Source of the DNA: AP-15 sp963716115
Lineage (GTDB): Bacteria > Pseudomonadota > Alphaproteobacteria > ATCC43930 > CGMCC-115725
Assembly: GCA_963716115.1 (NCBI GenBank)
Contig: CAVQSZ010000014.1
Location: 186,001-250,000 of the forward strand
DNA: 64,000 bases
Direction of reading: 5' to 3'
Part shown: in pieces, positions 44,561-54,276 of the stretch
How positions within the stretch are numbered: the stretch's first letter is position 1
Layout of the letters: every line of letters begins with the position of its first letter
Made by a program: the position numbers and the translations under genes
Notes under the pieces: model-generated
Told to the model about the DNA's origin: nothing
Database searches by the model: none
Seen by the model: the letters and a program-made list of their open reading frames with translations, nothing else

Positions 44561-45379
44561 ATGCTGATCGTCGACGCGCAGGTGCACATCTGGTCGGCCG
44601 GGCCGCCGACCAACCCGTCGCACCGCCAGGTCAATTCGTACACGGCCGAAGAATGCATCCGCGACATGGATGCGGCCGGGGTCAGCGCCTGCCTCTTGCA
44701 TCCGCCGGGGTGGGACCCGAATTCCGGCAAGGTTTCCGAGGAGGCGGCGGCCAAGTATCCGAACCGCTTCGCGATCCTCGGCAATTTCCCGCTGGACAAG
44801 CCGGAGAACCGGTCGCTGATCGACGGCTGGAAGAGCCGGCCGGGGATGCTCGGGCTGCGCTATGCGTTCACCCAGCCGCATCAGGCCAACTGGATGACCG
44901 ACGGCACGACGGACTGGTTGTGGCCGGCGGCCGAAAAGGCGGGGATTCCGATCGCGCTGATGGCGTCCAATTACCTGCCGCAGGTCGGGCGGATCGCCGA
45001 GCGGCATCCCGGCCTCAAATTGCTGATCGATCATTATGCCCGGGTCCGCGACGGCAAGGACGATGCCGCGCACGGCAACCAGCCGGCGCTGCTGGCGCTC
45101 GCCAAACATCCCAATGTCGCGGTCAAATGCACCGGCGCGCCGGGCAACTCGTCTGAGGGCTACCCCTACCGCAACATCCATAAATACACGCAGCAGATCG
45201 TCGAGGCGTTCGGGCCGCAGCGCAGCTTCTGGGGCACCGACATCACCCGCATGCCGTGCTCGTGGAAAGAATGCGTGACGATGTTCACCGAGGAGATGGC
45301 GTTTCTCAAAGGCCGCGATCTCGATCTCGTCATGGGCCGCGCGCTGTGCGACTGGATCGGCTGGAAGCTCCCTGGTTAG
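44561..45379 (+). CDS. Amidohydrolase-family protein (PDC hydrolase-like)
   Basis: TIM-barrel hydrolase of 272 residues behind GGAGGG. N-terminal LIVDAQVHIWSAGPP (the D-x-H metal motif degenerated to DAQVH, as in 2-pyrone-4,6-dicarboxylate hydrolase relatives), LLHPPGWDPN, LLIDHYARV, VAVKCTGAPGNSSEGYPYRN and FGPQRSFWGTDITRMPCSW with the active-site Asp. The family opens lactones or decarboxylates aromatic-derived acids. Its place downstream of the CMD genes fits a ring-degradation pathway. The gene is intact. Confidence 0.87.
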   Translation: MLIVDAQVHIWSAGPPTNPSHRQVNSYTAEECIRDMDAAGVSACLLHPPGWDPNSGKVSEEAAAKYPNRFAILGNFPLDKPENRSLIDGWKSRPGMLGLRYAFTQPHQANWMTDGTTDWLWPAAEKAGIPIALMASNYLPQVGRIAERHPGLKLLIDHYARVRDGKDDAAHGNQPALLALAKHPNVAVKCTGAPGNSSEGYPYRNIHKYTQQIVEAFGPQRSFWGTDITRMPCSWKECVTMFTEEMAFLKGRDLDLVMGRALCDWIGWKLPG

Positions 45380-45397
45380 CTTGCTGAGGTCGGAGTC

Positions 45398-45511
45398 GTA
45401 GGATGGGTTGAGCATTGCGAAACCCATCGCACCGATCGCAGAAGATGGGTTTCGCTGCCGCTCAACCCACCATCCGCCGGGCTTTCCCTCGCCCCGCTTG
45501 CGGGGAGAGGG
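45398..45511. repeat. REP-like cluster: TAGGATGGGTT palindrome plus CTCTCCCCGC-type hairpin
   Basis: 45398-45428 and 45444-45475 are two copies of the TAGGATGGGTT / AACCCATC palindrome related to 14942-14978, arranged head to head. 45486-45511 is a separate hairpin with arms CCCTCGCCCCGC / GCGGGGAGAGGG. They fill the spacer between the convergent amidohydrolase and pyruvate kinase genes, where they can terminate both transcripts. The rest of 45512-45642 is pyrimidine-rich and non-coding. Confidence 0.65.
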
Positions 45512-45642
45512 TCGGGGTGAGGGGCCGTTTGTTGATTGGGTAAGGGGCGGCCGCAACCGGGCTCGTCGGCCCCCCTCACCCAGCCCCCGATCACGTCCGG
45601 GGCAGGCCCTCCCCCCGGCCGGCGGGGGGACAGCGGGGCGCC

Positions 45643-47061
<1,419 letters not shown>

Positions 47062-47156
47062 CTCAATCTCCTGACACGTTTTCGTCAGCCGCAGGACTAT
47101 CCCGGATAATCGGGGCCGGTGGAAATTCTCGCCCCAAAGTCCAACCAAGCCGCGTC

Positions 47157-47237
47157 ATCACCGGGCTTGACCCGGTGATCCACGCCTTCGGCTCCGGACT
47201 TGGCTCCGGGGATGGCCGGGTCGAGGCCCGGCCATGA
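47157..47237. repeat. CCGGGCTTGACCCGG-type intergenic hairpins
   Basis: Two adjacent hairpins: CATCACCGGG/CCCGGTGATC (about 47157-47182) and GGCCGGGTC/GGCCCGGCC (about 47212-47237). They lie between the glycerate kinase and pyruvate kinase genes, which are on the same strand, so attenuation or processing of a shared transcript is possible. A common alphaproteobacterial intergenic repeat type. Confidence 0.5.
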
Positions 47238-47254
47238 CGGCCTGATAACGCATC

Positions 47255-48553
47255 CTACCCTCGGCCGAGGACCAGCACTGCCCGGAAATCGTTGACATTG
47301 GTCAGGGTCGGCCCGGTCACGACCAGATCATCGAGGGCGGCGAAGAACCCGTAGCCGTCATTGTCGGCGAGCGCCGCTCGGGCGGAGACGCCCCGGGCCG
47401 CGGCGCGCGCGATGCTGTCGGGATAGAGGATCGCCCCGGCATTGTCTTCGGTTCCGTCGATGCCGTCGGTGTCGCAGGCGAGCGCGGCGATGCCGTCGGC
47501 GCCGTCGAGCGCGACCGCGAGGGCCAAAAGAAACTCGACATTGCGCCCGCCGCGGCCGTTCCCGCGGACGGTGACGGTGGTCTCGCCGCCGGAGAGCAGC
47601 ACGGCGGGCGGCGCAATTGCATGGTCGCCGACGCGAAACCGCCCGGCGCGAAGCTGCAACGCGATCCCGGCATGGACCAGCCCGACCGCGCCGGCCTCGC
47701 CCTCGATGCGGTCGCTGAGCACGATCGGCGTGATATTTCGTTGCAGCGCCGCGGCGGCGGCGGCCTGCAAGGAGGCTTGCGGGCTGGCGACGAGCTCGAA
47801 CCGCGCCCGCGCGAAGGCCGGGTCGCCGGGCTTCGGCGTCTCCTCCGCGTCGCCCGCGAGCCGCGCGGCCACCGCCGCCGGCGGCTCGATCCGGTAGCGG
47901 GCGAGGACCGCGCGGGCGTCGGCGTAAGTGGTCGGGTCGGGCACCGTCGGCCCCGAGGCGATCACCGCCGGGTCGTCGCCCGGAACGTCGGAAATCGCCA
48001 GGGTGACGATCCGCGCCGGGGCCGCGGCGGCGGCGAGCCGGCCGCCCTTGATCGCCGACAGGTGCTTGCGCACCGCGTTGATCTCGGAAATCGTCGCGCC
48101 CGAGCGCAGCAGCGCGCGGGTGACCGCCTGCTTGTCGGCGAGGCCGATCCCTGGCGCCGGCAGGGTCAGCAGCGCCGAGCCGCCGCCCGAAGCGAGAAAG
48201 ACCAGCTGGTCCTCGGCCCCCAGGCCGCGGGCGAGGTCGAGGATGCGCTGCGCCGCCCGCATGCCGGCGGCGTCGGGCACCGGGTGGCTCGCCTCGACGA
48301 CTTCGATCCGCTCGCAGGGAACCGCGTGGCCGTAGCGGGTCAGGACCAGCCCTTCGAGCGGCCCCGGCCACGCCGTCTCGAAGGCGCGCGCCATCGCAGC
48401 CGCGGCCTTGCCGGCGCCGACGACGACGGTGCGGCCGCGCGCCGGCCGCGGAAGACGGCCCCGCAGCGCCTCGCGCGGGTCGGCGGCGGCGAGGGCGGCG
48501 TCGAAGAGCGCCCGCAGCAGCTCCTCCGTCGCGGCTCGATCGAGGGTGGTCAC
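47255..48553 (-). CDS. ttuD: Glycerate 2-kinase (MOFRL family; TtuD/GckA-like)
   Basis: 432 residues from the GTG at 48551-48553. Phosphorylates glycerate to 2-phosphoglycerate; relatives were earlier described as hydroxypyruvate reductase TtuD. Landmarks: GRTVVVGAGKAAAAMARAFE, SGGGSALLTLPAPGI, INAVRKHLSAIKGGRL, LAISDVPGDDPAVIASGPTV and the MOFRL segment LLSGGETTVTVRGNGRGGRN, ending TGPTLTNVNDFRAVLV. The neighbouring pyruvate kinase would consume the product after enolase. A long frame continuing upstream of 48553 on this strand is a shadow of the protease gene. Confidence 0.9.
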   Translation of the reverse strand: MTTLDRAATEELLRALFDAALAAADPREALRGRLPRPARGRTVVVGAGKAAAAMARAFETAWPGPLEGLVLTRYGHAVPCERIEVVEASHPVPDAAGMRAAQRILDLARGLGAEDQLVFLASGGGSALLTLPAPGIGLADKQAVTRALLRSGATISEINAVRKHLSAIKGGRLAAAAAPARIVTLAISDVPGDDPAVIASGPTVPDPTTYADARAVLARYRIEPPAAVAARLAGDAEETPKPGDPAFARARFELVASPQASLQAAAAAALQRNITPIVLSDRIEGEAGAVGLVHAGIALQLRAGRFRVGDHAIAPPAVLLSGGETTVTVRGNGRGGRNVEFLLALAVALDGADGIAALACDTDGIDGTEDNAGAILYPDSIARAAARGVSARAALADNDGYGFFAALDDLVVTGPTLTNVNDFRAVLVLGRG

Positions 48554-48653
48554 GGCGCTATTCCGTCTTGCCAAGCCTGCCGGCATTTCATATCGAGCGC
48601 GGCGGAAAGGCCAGCGCCGGGTTTTCATGCCGGGCAACTGAAGGAGTGCTCTG

Positions 48654-50138
48654 GTGACATTCTTCGGCCGGCGGCGCGCCGCGAGCGCGGCGGCGTTGAT
48701 GCTGCTGCTGATCGCGGCGCCGCCGAGCCGGGCCGATCCGCCGGACCAGACCCCGTTCTCCGAGGTCTTCGCCCAGCTGGCGGCGAAGCTGGTCGGCGTG
48801 GTGGTCAACATCTCGACCACCCAGGTCACTCCCGCCGCGCCCTCCAAGGGCGCCCCCGAGGGCCAGCAGCAGCCCGCTCCGGGGTCGCCGCTCGACGAGT
48901 TCTTCCGCGACTTTTTCGGCGAGAAGGGCGCGCCCGGCGGGCCCAACGCGCCGGCCCCGCGGATCACCTCGCTGGGCTCGGGCTTCATCATCGACCCGTC
49001 CGGGCTGATCGTCACCAACAACCACGTGATCGCCAACGCCGAGCAGATCACGGTGACCCTGTCCGACGACACGACCTTGCAGGCCAAGGTGGTCGGGCGC
49101 GATTCGGTGACCGACCTGGCGCTGCTCAAGGTCGAGCCGAAAGCGCCGCTGACGGCCGCGAGCTGGGGCGACTCGGGCAAGGCCGCGGTCGGCGATTGGG
49201 TGCTCGCGATCGGAAACCCGTTCGGCCTCGGCGGCACGGTCACCTCCGGCATCATCTCGGCGATCGCGCGCGACATTCACGCCGGGCCCTATGACGATTT
49301 CCTGCAGACCGACGCATCGATCAACCGCGGCAATTCGGGCGGGCCGATGTTCAACCTCGCCGGCGAGGTGATCGGCATCAACACCGCGATCTTTTCCCCT
49401 TCCGGCGGCTCGATCGGCATCGGCTTTGCGATCCCGGCGGCGTTCGCCCGGCCGATCATCGACCAGCTCAAGGCCACCGGGAAAGTCGAGCGCGGCTGGA
49501 TCGGGGCCCGCATCCAGCCGGTCACCGACGAGATCGCCGAAGCGATCGGGCTCGACAAGGGCCGCGGCGCGATGATCGCGGCGATCGATCCGGCCAGCCC
49601 CGCGGTGCAGGCAAAGCTGCGGCCGGGGGACGTGATCCTCGCCTATGACGGGAAGCCCATCGACCGCAGCCGGCAATTGCCGCGGCTGGTCGCCGACACC
49701 CCGCCCGACAAGACGGTCAAGCTGACCTTGTGGCGCGACGGCAAGGAGCAGGAGGTCGAGCTCAAGGTCGCGGCGCTGAACCCGAACCGCCCGGCGCCGC
49801 CGCCGCCCGAGCCGGAAAAGCCCAAGCCGCCGCCGAGCGTCGACGCGCTCGGCCTCAAGCTCGCCAAGCTCACCCCCGAGCTGCGCAAGCAGTTTTCGGT
49901 GCCCGAGTCGGCGAAAGGCGCCGTCATCACCGAAGTGCCGCAGAACAGCCCGGGCGCTGTGCAGGGGCTGCGCCCGGGCGACCTTGTCGTCGCGGTCGGC
50001 CATGAGCCGGTCACCGCACCCGAGGAGGTGCAGCAGAAGGCCGCCGCCGCCAGGAAGGGCGGGCGCAAGAACGTCCTCGTCCGGGTCGAGCGCGAAGGCA
50101 GCGCCCGCTTTGTCGCGCTCCCCGCCGAGGGCGGGTGA
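48654..50138 (+). CDS. DegP/HtrA-type serine endoprotease
   Basis: Periplasmic trypsin-like protease with PDZ domains, 494 residues from the GTG at 48654. Signal peptide to about residue 28 (ending PPSRA-DPP). Catalytic triad: His in IVTNNHVI, Asp in VTDLALLKVEP, Ser in NRGNSGGPMFN. PDZ1 begins near GWIGARIQPVTDEIAEAIGL, and PDZ2 near LGLKLAKLTPELRKQFSVPE after a proline-rich linker. All active-site residues are intact. Its stop overlaps the GTG of selA (GTGA), which would couple selA translation to protease expression. Confidence 0.93.
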   Translation: MTFFGRRRAASAAALMLLLIAAPPSRADPPDQTPFSEVFAQLAAKLVGVVVNISTTQVTPAAPSKGAPEGQQQPAPGSPLDEFFRDFFGEKGAPGGPNAPAPRITSLGSGFIIDPSGLIVTNNHVIANAEQITVTLSDDTTLQAKVVGRDSVTDLALLKVEPKAPLTAASWGDSGKAAVGDWVLAIGNPFGLGGTVTSGIISAIARDIHAGPYDDFLQTDASINRGNSGGPMFNLAGEVIGINTAIFSPSGGSIGIGFAIPAAFARPIIDQLKATGKVERGWIGARIQPVTDEIAEAIGLDKGRGAMIAAIDPASPAVQAKLRPGDVILAYDGKPIDRSRQLPRLVADTPPDKTVKLTLWRDGKEQEVELKVAALNPNRPAPPPPEPEKPKPPPSVDALGLKLAKLTPELRKQFSVPESAKGAVITEVPQNSPGAVQGLRPGDLVVAVGHEPVTAPEEVQQKAAAARKGGRKNVLVRVEREGSARFVALPAEGG

Positions 50139-51535
50139 GCGCCGCCTCGCGCCGCGGCCGGGCGGGCCTGCCGTCGGTCGACCTTGTCCTGCGTTCCGAC
50201 GAGGGAGGCGAGCTGATCGCCCGCTACGGCCGGGCATTGGCGCTGGACGCGGTGCGGACCGCCCTGGCGGCGCATCGCCGTTCGGGCTCGGCCGCGTCTG
50301 CGGCCGATATCGCGGCAGAGAGCGCCGCCGCCCTCGCGGGCCTCGCCCGCCCGTCGCAGCGCCGCGTCTTCAACCTGACCGGGACCGTGCTGCACACCAA
50401 TCTCGGCCGCGCGCCATTGCCCGAGGAGGCGGTCGCCGCGGCGGCGGCGGCGATGCGCGACCCCTCGACGCTCGAATACGATCTGGCGACCGGCCGGCGC
50501 GGCGAGCGCGACGACCATGTCGCGGGCTGGCTGACCCGGCTGACCGGGGCCGAGGCGGCGCTCGCCGTCAACAACAACGCCGCCGCGCTGGCGCTGGCGC
50601 TCAACACGCTCGCCGAGGGCCGCGAGACGATCGTGTCGCGCGGCGAGCTGATCGAGATCGGCGGCTCGTTCCGGCTGCCCGACATCATGGCCCGCGCCGG
50701 GACTGTCTTGCGCGAGGTCGGCACCACCAACCGCACGCATCTGGCCGATTTCGCAGCGGCGATCGGGCCGCAGACCGGGCTGATCCTCAAGGTCCACGCC
50801 AGCAACTACGCGATCCAGGGCTTCACCGCCGCGGCCCCGGCGGCGGCGCTCGCCGCGCTCGCTCATGAGCGGGGGGCGCCGTTCATCGAGGACCTCGGCA
50901 GCGGCTCGCTCGTCGACCTCGAAGCCTGGGGGCTGCCGCACGAGCCGACCGTGGCCGAGGCGCTGCGGCAGGGGGCCGACCTCGTCACCTTCAGCGGCGA
51001 CAAATTGCTGGGCGGGCCGCAGGCGGGGCTGGTCGTCGGCCGCGCCGATCTGATCGCAAGGCTCGCCCGGAACCCGCTGAAGCGCGCCTTGCGGCTCGAC
51101 AAGATCCGCCTCGCGGCGCTCGAAGCGGTGCTGCGCCTCTACGCCGACCCCGACCGCCTCGCGCAAAGGCTGCCGACGTTGCGCCTCCTGTCGCGGCCGT
51201 CGGACGACATCGCGGCGCTTGCCGCGCGGCTGCTGCCGGCGGTCGGGCGGGCGCTCGCCGGCATCGCCGAAGCTGCCCTCGTCGAGACGAGGAGCCAGAT
51301 CGGCAGCGGCGCGCTGCCGGTGTCGCTGCTGCCGAGCACGGGGCTGGCCCTGCGTCCGCTCGACCGCTCCGGCGCCGCGGCGGAGGCTTTGGCGCGCGCG
51401 CTGCGGGCGTTGCCGATCCCGGTCATCGGCCGCATCGAGGGGGGCCGGGTGCTGCTCGACCTGCGCTGCCTCGAGGACGAGGCCGCCTTTCTCGGCCAAT
51501 TGGGCGATATCGGGAATGTGGCGACGGCGTGTTGA
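50135..51535 (+). CDS. selA: L-seryl-tRNA(Sec) selenium transferase SelA
   Basis: PLP enzyme that turns Ser-tRNA(Sec) into Sec-tRNA(Sec) with selenophosphate. 466 residues from the GTG at 50135. Landmarks: RRVFNLTGTVLHTNLGRAPL, VNNNAAALALALNTLA, ISRGELIEIGG-like VSRGELIEIGGSFRLPDIM, LREVGTTNRTHLADF, VHASNYAIQGF and LVTFSGDKLLGGPQAGLVVG with the PLP lysine. The C-terminus (IGRIEGGRVLLDLRCLEDEA) is normal. It should be followed by selB, but 2.7 kb of inserted and duplicated sequence lies between. It supplies the machinery needed by the UGSC selenoprotein at 18.7 kb. Confidence 0.95.
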   Translation: MSAASRRGRAGLPSVDLVLRSDEGGELIARYGRALALDAVRTALAAHRRSGSAASAADIAAESAAALAGLARPSQRRVFNLTGTVLHTNLGRAPLPEEAVAAAAAAMRDPSTLEYDLATGRRGERDDHVAGWLTRLTGAEAALAVNNNAAALALALNTLAEGRETIVSRGELIEIGGSFRLPDIMARAGTVLREVGTTNRTHLADFAAAIGPQTGLILKVHASNYAIQGFTAAAPAAALAALAHERGAPFIEDLGSGSLVDLEAWGLPHEPTVAEALRQGADLVTFSGDKLLGGPQAGLVVGRADLIARLARNPLKRALRLDKIRLAALEAVLRLYADPDRLAQRLPTLRLLSRPSDDIAALAARLLPAVGRALAGIAEAALVETRSQIGSGALPVSLLPSTGLALRPLDRSGAAAEALARALRALPIPVIGRIEGGRVLLDLRCLEDEAAFLGQLGDIGNVATAC

Positions 51536-51854
51536 CGGGTGGCAGGGACTTCCCACGCGGGCGCGTGCACACTCCCTCGCCCCGCTTGCGGGGAGAGGGA
51601 CGGGGTGAGGGGCGTGTCAAGGTTCAGGGCATTGCGGGGCCAGAGTTACAAGCGCGCTGAGCTGGCGGGATCCTTCGCGGGCGCGCGCTCCAGCCCGCGA
51701 AATTCGTGATGCCGGCGCGGCGCGATCCGCATGTGGAACAACGATGTCGTCGAGAATTCGAACGAATAGTCGAAAAAGCCCCTCACCCTGACCCTCTCCC
51801 CGCATGCGGGGAGAGGGAGATCCTCAGCAATCATAGTCCGGGGCAATTAAAGCC
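51536..51854. repeat. Spacer after selA with two GGGGAGAGGG hairpins
   Basis: 319 bases with no convincing gene. Two near-identical hairpins, at 51573-51600 (arms TCCCTCGCCCCGC / GCGGGGAGAGGGA) and 51792-51817 (arms CCCTCTCCCCGC / GCGGGGAGAGGG), flank a unique 190-base core. I looked for a selC tRNA here and saw none. The spacer separates selA from the duplicated selB start and may have been created with the islet. Confidence 0.6.
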
Positions 51855-51934
51855 GTGATCCTCGCCACCGCCGGCCATATCGACCACGGCAAGACGGCGC
51901 TGGTGCGGGCGCTGACCGGGGTCGACGCCGACCG
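51849..51934 (+). pseudogene. selB: Truncated duplicate of the selB 5' end (left flanking repeat)
   Basis: 86 bases that match 54271-54356 with one difference, covering AAAGCC, the GTG start (51855-51857) and the first 27 codons of selB (VILATAGHIDHGKTALVRAL). Homology ends at 51934, and the frame runs into unrelated low-GC sequence, stopping at 52046. This is the broken first copy of selB left of the islet; it keeps only the P-loop. Confidence 0.88.
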
Positions 51935-52050
51935 TTGCCGGGGGAGCGAGAGGCGAACTCGCGACTATGGAATTGAGGATGGGGACTCACATGTCCAACC
52001 TGGACGCCATATAAGTTTATACGGAAGGTGTTGTCAGGGGCGTTAGGTGT

Positions 52051-52476
52051 ATGTCCACTATCCCGGCCCATATAGCCAATTTTGTGCGGCAAGAGGTAAG
52101 GGTCCCGAGGTCAAGGCCCTTGGTGCCTGTGTTTGAAGCCGTCTCCAACTCCTTGGACGCGATCATGGACAGGGGCGGGCCTGGCACCGTTCGCCTAACT
52201 GTACTCCGCGAGCCAGATGAGCTCGATGGTAGCCGGGGCTTGCCCCGTACATTCATCGTTGAAGACGATGGGGTTGGTTTTACCTCGGATAATATTCAGG
52301 CTTTTAATGTTCTGTTTTCCGAACGAAAGCTAACTCGCGGGGGCAAAGGGCGAGGCCGTTTTACCTATTTAAAGGTATTCGATGAAATTCGAATTGAGTC
52401 AACTTTTTTGGAAAATGATTCTATTGAATTGAGAAGATTTTCCTTTAGCCCTGAATATATGGCTAACGATATCTAG
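52051..52476 (+). CDS. GHKL-ATPase protein, N-terminal part (ends at an internal amber codon)
   Basis: 142 codons ending at TAG (52474-52476). It is a Bergerat-fold ATPase start: N-box LVPVFEAVSNSLDAIMDRGG (Glu and Asn), G1 box FIVEDDGVGFTSDN, G2 box LTRGGKGRGRFTYLKVFDEI. The same frame stays open after the TAG through TSEGVGPIKTRVTLGG (the G3 strand) and the next 500 codons, so this and the following frame are one gene, 52051-54081, of 676 codons with a nonsense codon at position 142. Either the stop is a real inactivating mutation or sequence error, or two polypeptides are made. Similar ATPases occur in antiphage and DNA-repair-like systems. Confidence 0.8.
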   Translation: MSTIPAHIANFVRQEVRVPRSRPLVPVFEAVSNSLDAIMDRGGPGTVRLTVLREPDELDGSRGLPRTFIVEDDGVGFTSDNIQAFNVLFSERKLTRGGKGRGRFTYLKVFDEIRIESTFLENDSIELRRFSFSPEYMANDI

Positions 52477-52524
52477 ACTTCGGAAGGCGTTGGCCCGATC
52501 AAAACAAGAGTTACGCTCGGCGGG

Positions 52525-54081
52525 ATGCGACAGCCTTACGCGCAGGCAGCGCCACGAGAAGCTGACACGCTTATCAAAGAGTTCGTGATCCATTTTATGC
52601 CTACTCTGCTTTCGAACAGTCAGATCGAGATAGTCGTGGACGATGGTGAGGAGACGTGTCTGGCCGATTTCGTGCGTCAGCATCTTGTCATCGAGCTAGA
52701 TCGTGATTTGTTCGACATTGGTGCTCGTAACTTTTCGCTCTTGCACGCGAAACTTCGGCCTAGGCGCGGCCTGCGTCATAGGCTGATTTTCGCTGCAGCC
52801 GCGCGCGAAGTTCGCGGCGACAACCTTGAGAAGTTCCTTCCGGTTCTGTCTGCAGGTCCGCTCGATATGGAGGGCGAGCAAGACGGGTTCGTACTCATTG
52901 CCGTCGTCGAGGGGCAATTTCTCGATGACGCGGTAGATCCGATGCGTGCGGCCTTTCTGGACGACGACGACGCCGAGGCGGGTGATGACGCCCAGAATAA
53001 CGAGCCTCTCCCTGCGCGTTCTGACCTTTTCGGAGAACCAACTTCGATACGACAAATACGCAGCGAAGCCCTCAAGCGCGTTCAGGCGATCCTAACCCCC
53101 TACATGAACGCAGCCATTGGTGATCGATCCAAAGCAATCGAAGCGTATATAAAGCGCGACGGGATGGGATACCATTTCCTCAAGGACTCTATTCCCGAAC
53201 TCGCAAAAAACCTTAGAACAATAGATGACCAAGCGATTGAAACGTCGCTACACTCAGCGGCATATCTCGAACGGCGAAGGCGAACCGCTGAGGCTCGACG
53301 GCTGCTCACCGCCACTCCGAAAGAAAAATCAGAACAAGCTTATTTCGAGAAATGGAACGAAATTGTAGACAAGCTTGGTGACGTTGCCAAAAGCGACCTT
53401 GCAAATTATGTTGCTCATCGGCGCGCGATACTCGATCTTATTGCTGATGAGTTGCAAATCACTCCTGAAGGCGGCTACCGAAGGGAAGAGGTCCTGCACA
53501 ACATCGTATTCCCAAAAGGTAAGCAGAGTGGCAACGTTAGCTATGAACAACAGAACCTATGGCTTATTGACGAACGACTTGCATTTCACGAACATTTGTA
53601 TTCTGATATAAGCGTTAGGCGGATAACTGGAGGTACGGATGCTTCTCTTATACGGCCCGACATTGCGATATTCGAGTCGGGGTTTGCGGCGTTCCATGAT
53701 GGCGCCAAGCCCCCGTCGCAGTTGGTCTTGGTCGAGCTGAAGCGCCCTGGGCGAGACGACGCTTCACGCGACGACCCCGTGGGCGCAACGTTGGAATACG
53801 TGGATCGTCTCAAGAACGGTCGAGCCCGTACAGAGGCTGGCGCCGTGATTGACATCGAGAGCAATGCCCTCACCACGGTTTATATCTTGTCTGATTGGAC
53901 AGCCGATTTTCGCAGATATTTGCGACGCGAAGATTTTAGAGAGATGCCGGGTGATGTTGCACAATATCGGTACCGTGACACGGAAAATATCATGTTTATT
54001 GCGATGTCCTTTGACCGATTGGTAGAAAGCGCACGCCGAAGAAATAGCATATTTTTTAGAAAGCTTGGTATAGATCAATAA
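52525..54081 (+). CDS. GHKL-ATPase protein, C-terminal part with PD-(D/E)XK-like nuclease motif
   Basis: 518 residues from the first ATG after the amber codon, in phase with the ATPase part. The first ~130 residues complete the ATPase and transducer-like region (IKEFVIHFMPTLLSNSQIEI). A charged helical middle follows (IRQIRSEALKRVQAILTPYM; YLERRRRTAEARRLLTATPK). The C-terminus has a restriction-nuclease-like core: RPDIAIFESGF, then about 18 residues on LVLVELKRPGRDD, i.e. PD...E-x-K, and further helices to FFRKLGIDQ. An ATPase clamp joined to a nuclease suggests a single-gene defence effector (inference). Low G+C marks transfer. Confidence 0.78.
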   Translation: MRQPYAQAAPREADTLIKEFVIHFMPTLLSNSQIEIVVDDGEETCLADFVRQHLVIELDRDLFDIGARNFSLLHAKLRPRRGLRHRLIFAAAAREVRGDNLEKFLPVLSAGPLDMEGEQDGFVLIAVVEGQFLDDAVDPMRAAFLDDDDAEAGDDAQNNEPLPARSDLFGEPTSIRQIRSEALKRVQAILTPYMNAAIGDRSKAIEAYIKRDGMGYHFLKDSIPELAKNLRTIDDQAIETSLHSAAYLERRRRTAEARRLLTATPKEKSEQAYFEKWNEIVDKLGDVAKSDLANYVAHRRAILDLIADELQITPEGGYRREEVLHNIVFPKGKQSGNVSYEQQNLWLIDERLAFHEHLYSDISVRRITGGTDASLIRPDIAIFESGFAAFHDGAKPPSQLVLVELKRPGRDDASRDDPVGATLEYVDRLKNGRARTEAGAVIDIESNALTTVYILSDWTADFRRYLRREDFREMPGDVAQYRYRDTENIMFIAMSFDRLVESARRRNSIFFRKLGIDQ

Positions 54082-54093
54082 CTCGACAAACAA

Positions 54094-54276
54094 GACTGGC
54101 TGGCGCATTCTCTCAGTGGCTTACCGATCTCGGTTATCGGCCATATCGAAGATGGCCACGTGCTGTTCGACGTGCGCTGCCTCGAGGACGAGGCTGCCTT
54201 CTTCGCTCAAATCTCCCGTTCCGCCTCTGGGGGTGGAGAGGGCAAATTCTCGCGGCGGCTCGGCCCGGCCAAAGCC
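54094..54276 (+). pseudogene. selA: Diverged duplicate of the selA 3' end (right flank of the islet)
   Basis: Reads DWLAHSLSGLPISVIGHIED then GHVLFDVRCLEDEAAFFAQI, alignable with the end of the intact SelA (LPIPVIGRIEGGRVLLDLRC). DNA identity is roughly 75%, so it is not a recent copy of the local gene. It lacks the first ~400 codons and has no stop; the frame runs straight into selB through LGPAKA-VILATAGH. The last six bases belong to the flanking repeat shared with 51849. It suggests that the islet and the downstream selB came together from a related genome. Confidence 0.75.

Larger units (their letters stand above)
51935..54093. mobile_element. Low-GC islet inserted between selA and selB
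   Basis: About 2.16 kb with visibly lower G+C (near 48-50% in places, against about 70% outside) and different codon use. It carries one large gene (GHKL ATPase plus PD-(D/E)XK-like nuclease, with an internal amber codon). It is bounded on the left by a truncated selB start and on the right by a diverged selA 3' end followed by full selB. No transposase, integrase, inverted ends or short target-site duplication was seen, so arrival by homologous recombination or by a lost integrase is more likely than simple transposition. Confidence 0.7.

Noticed and set aside
45398..45640. CRISPR-like repeats
   Set aside because: Palindromes are few, unevenly spaced and differ from each other; no regular spacers or cas genes.
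51536..51854. selC (tRNA-Sec) in the spacer after selA
   Set aside because: The hairpins are simple palindromes; no long acceptor and variable arm, TCA anticodon or T-loop pattern was found.
52474..52476. Amber codon as pyrrolysine
   Set aside because: No pylT/pylS or methylamine methyltransferase context, and the surrounding family has an ordinary residue here; mutation or error is simpler.
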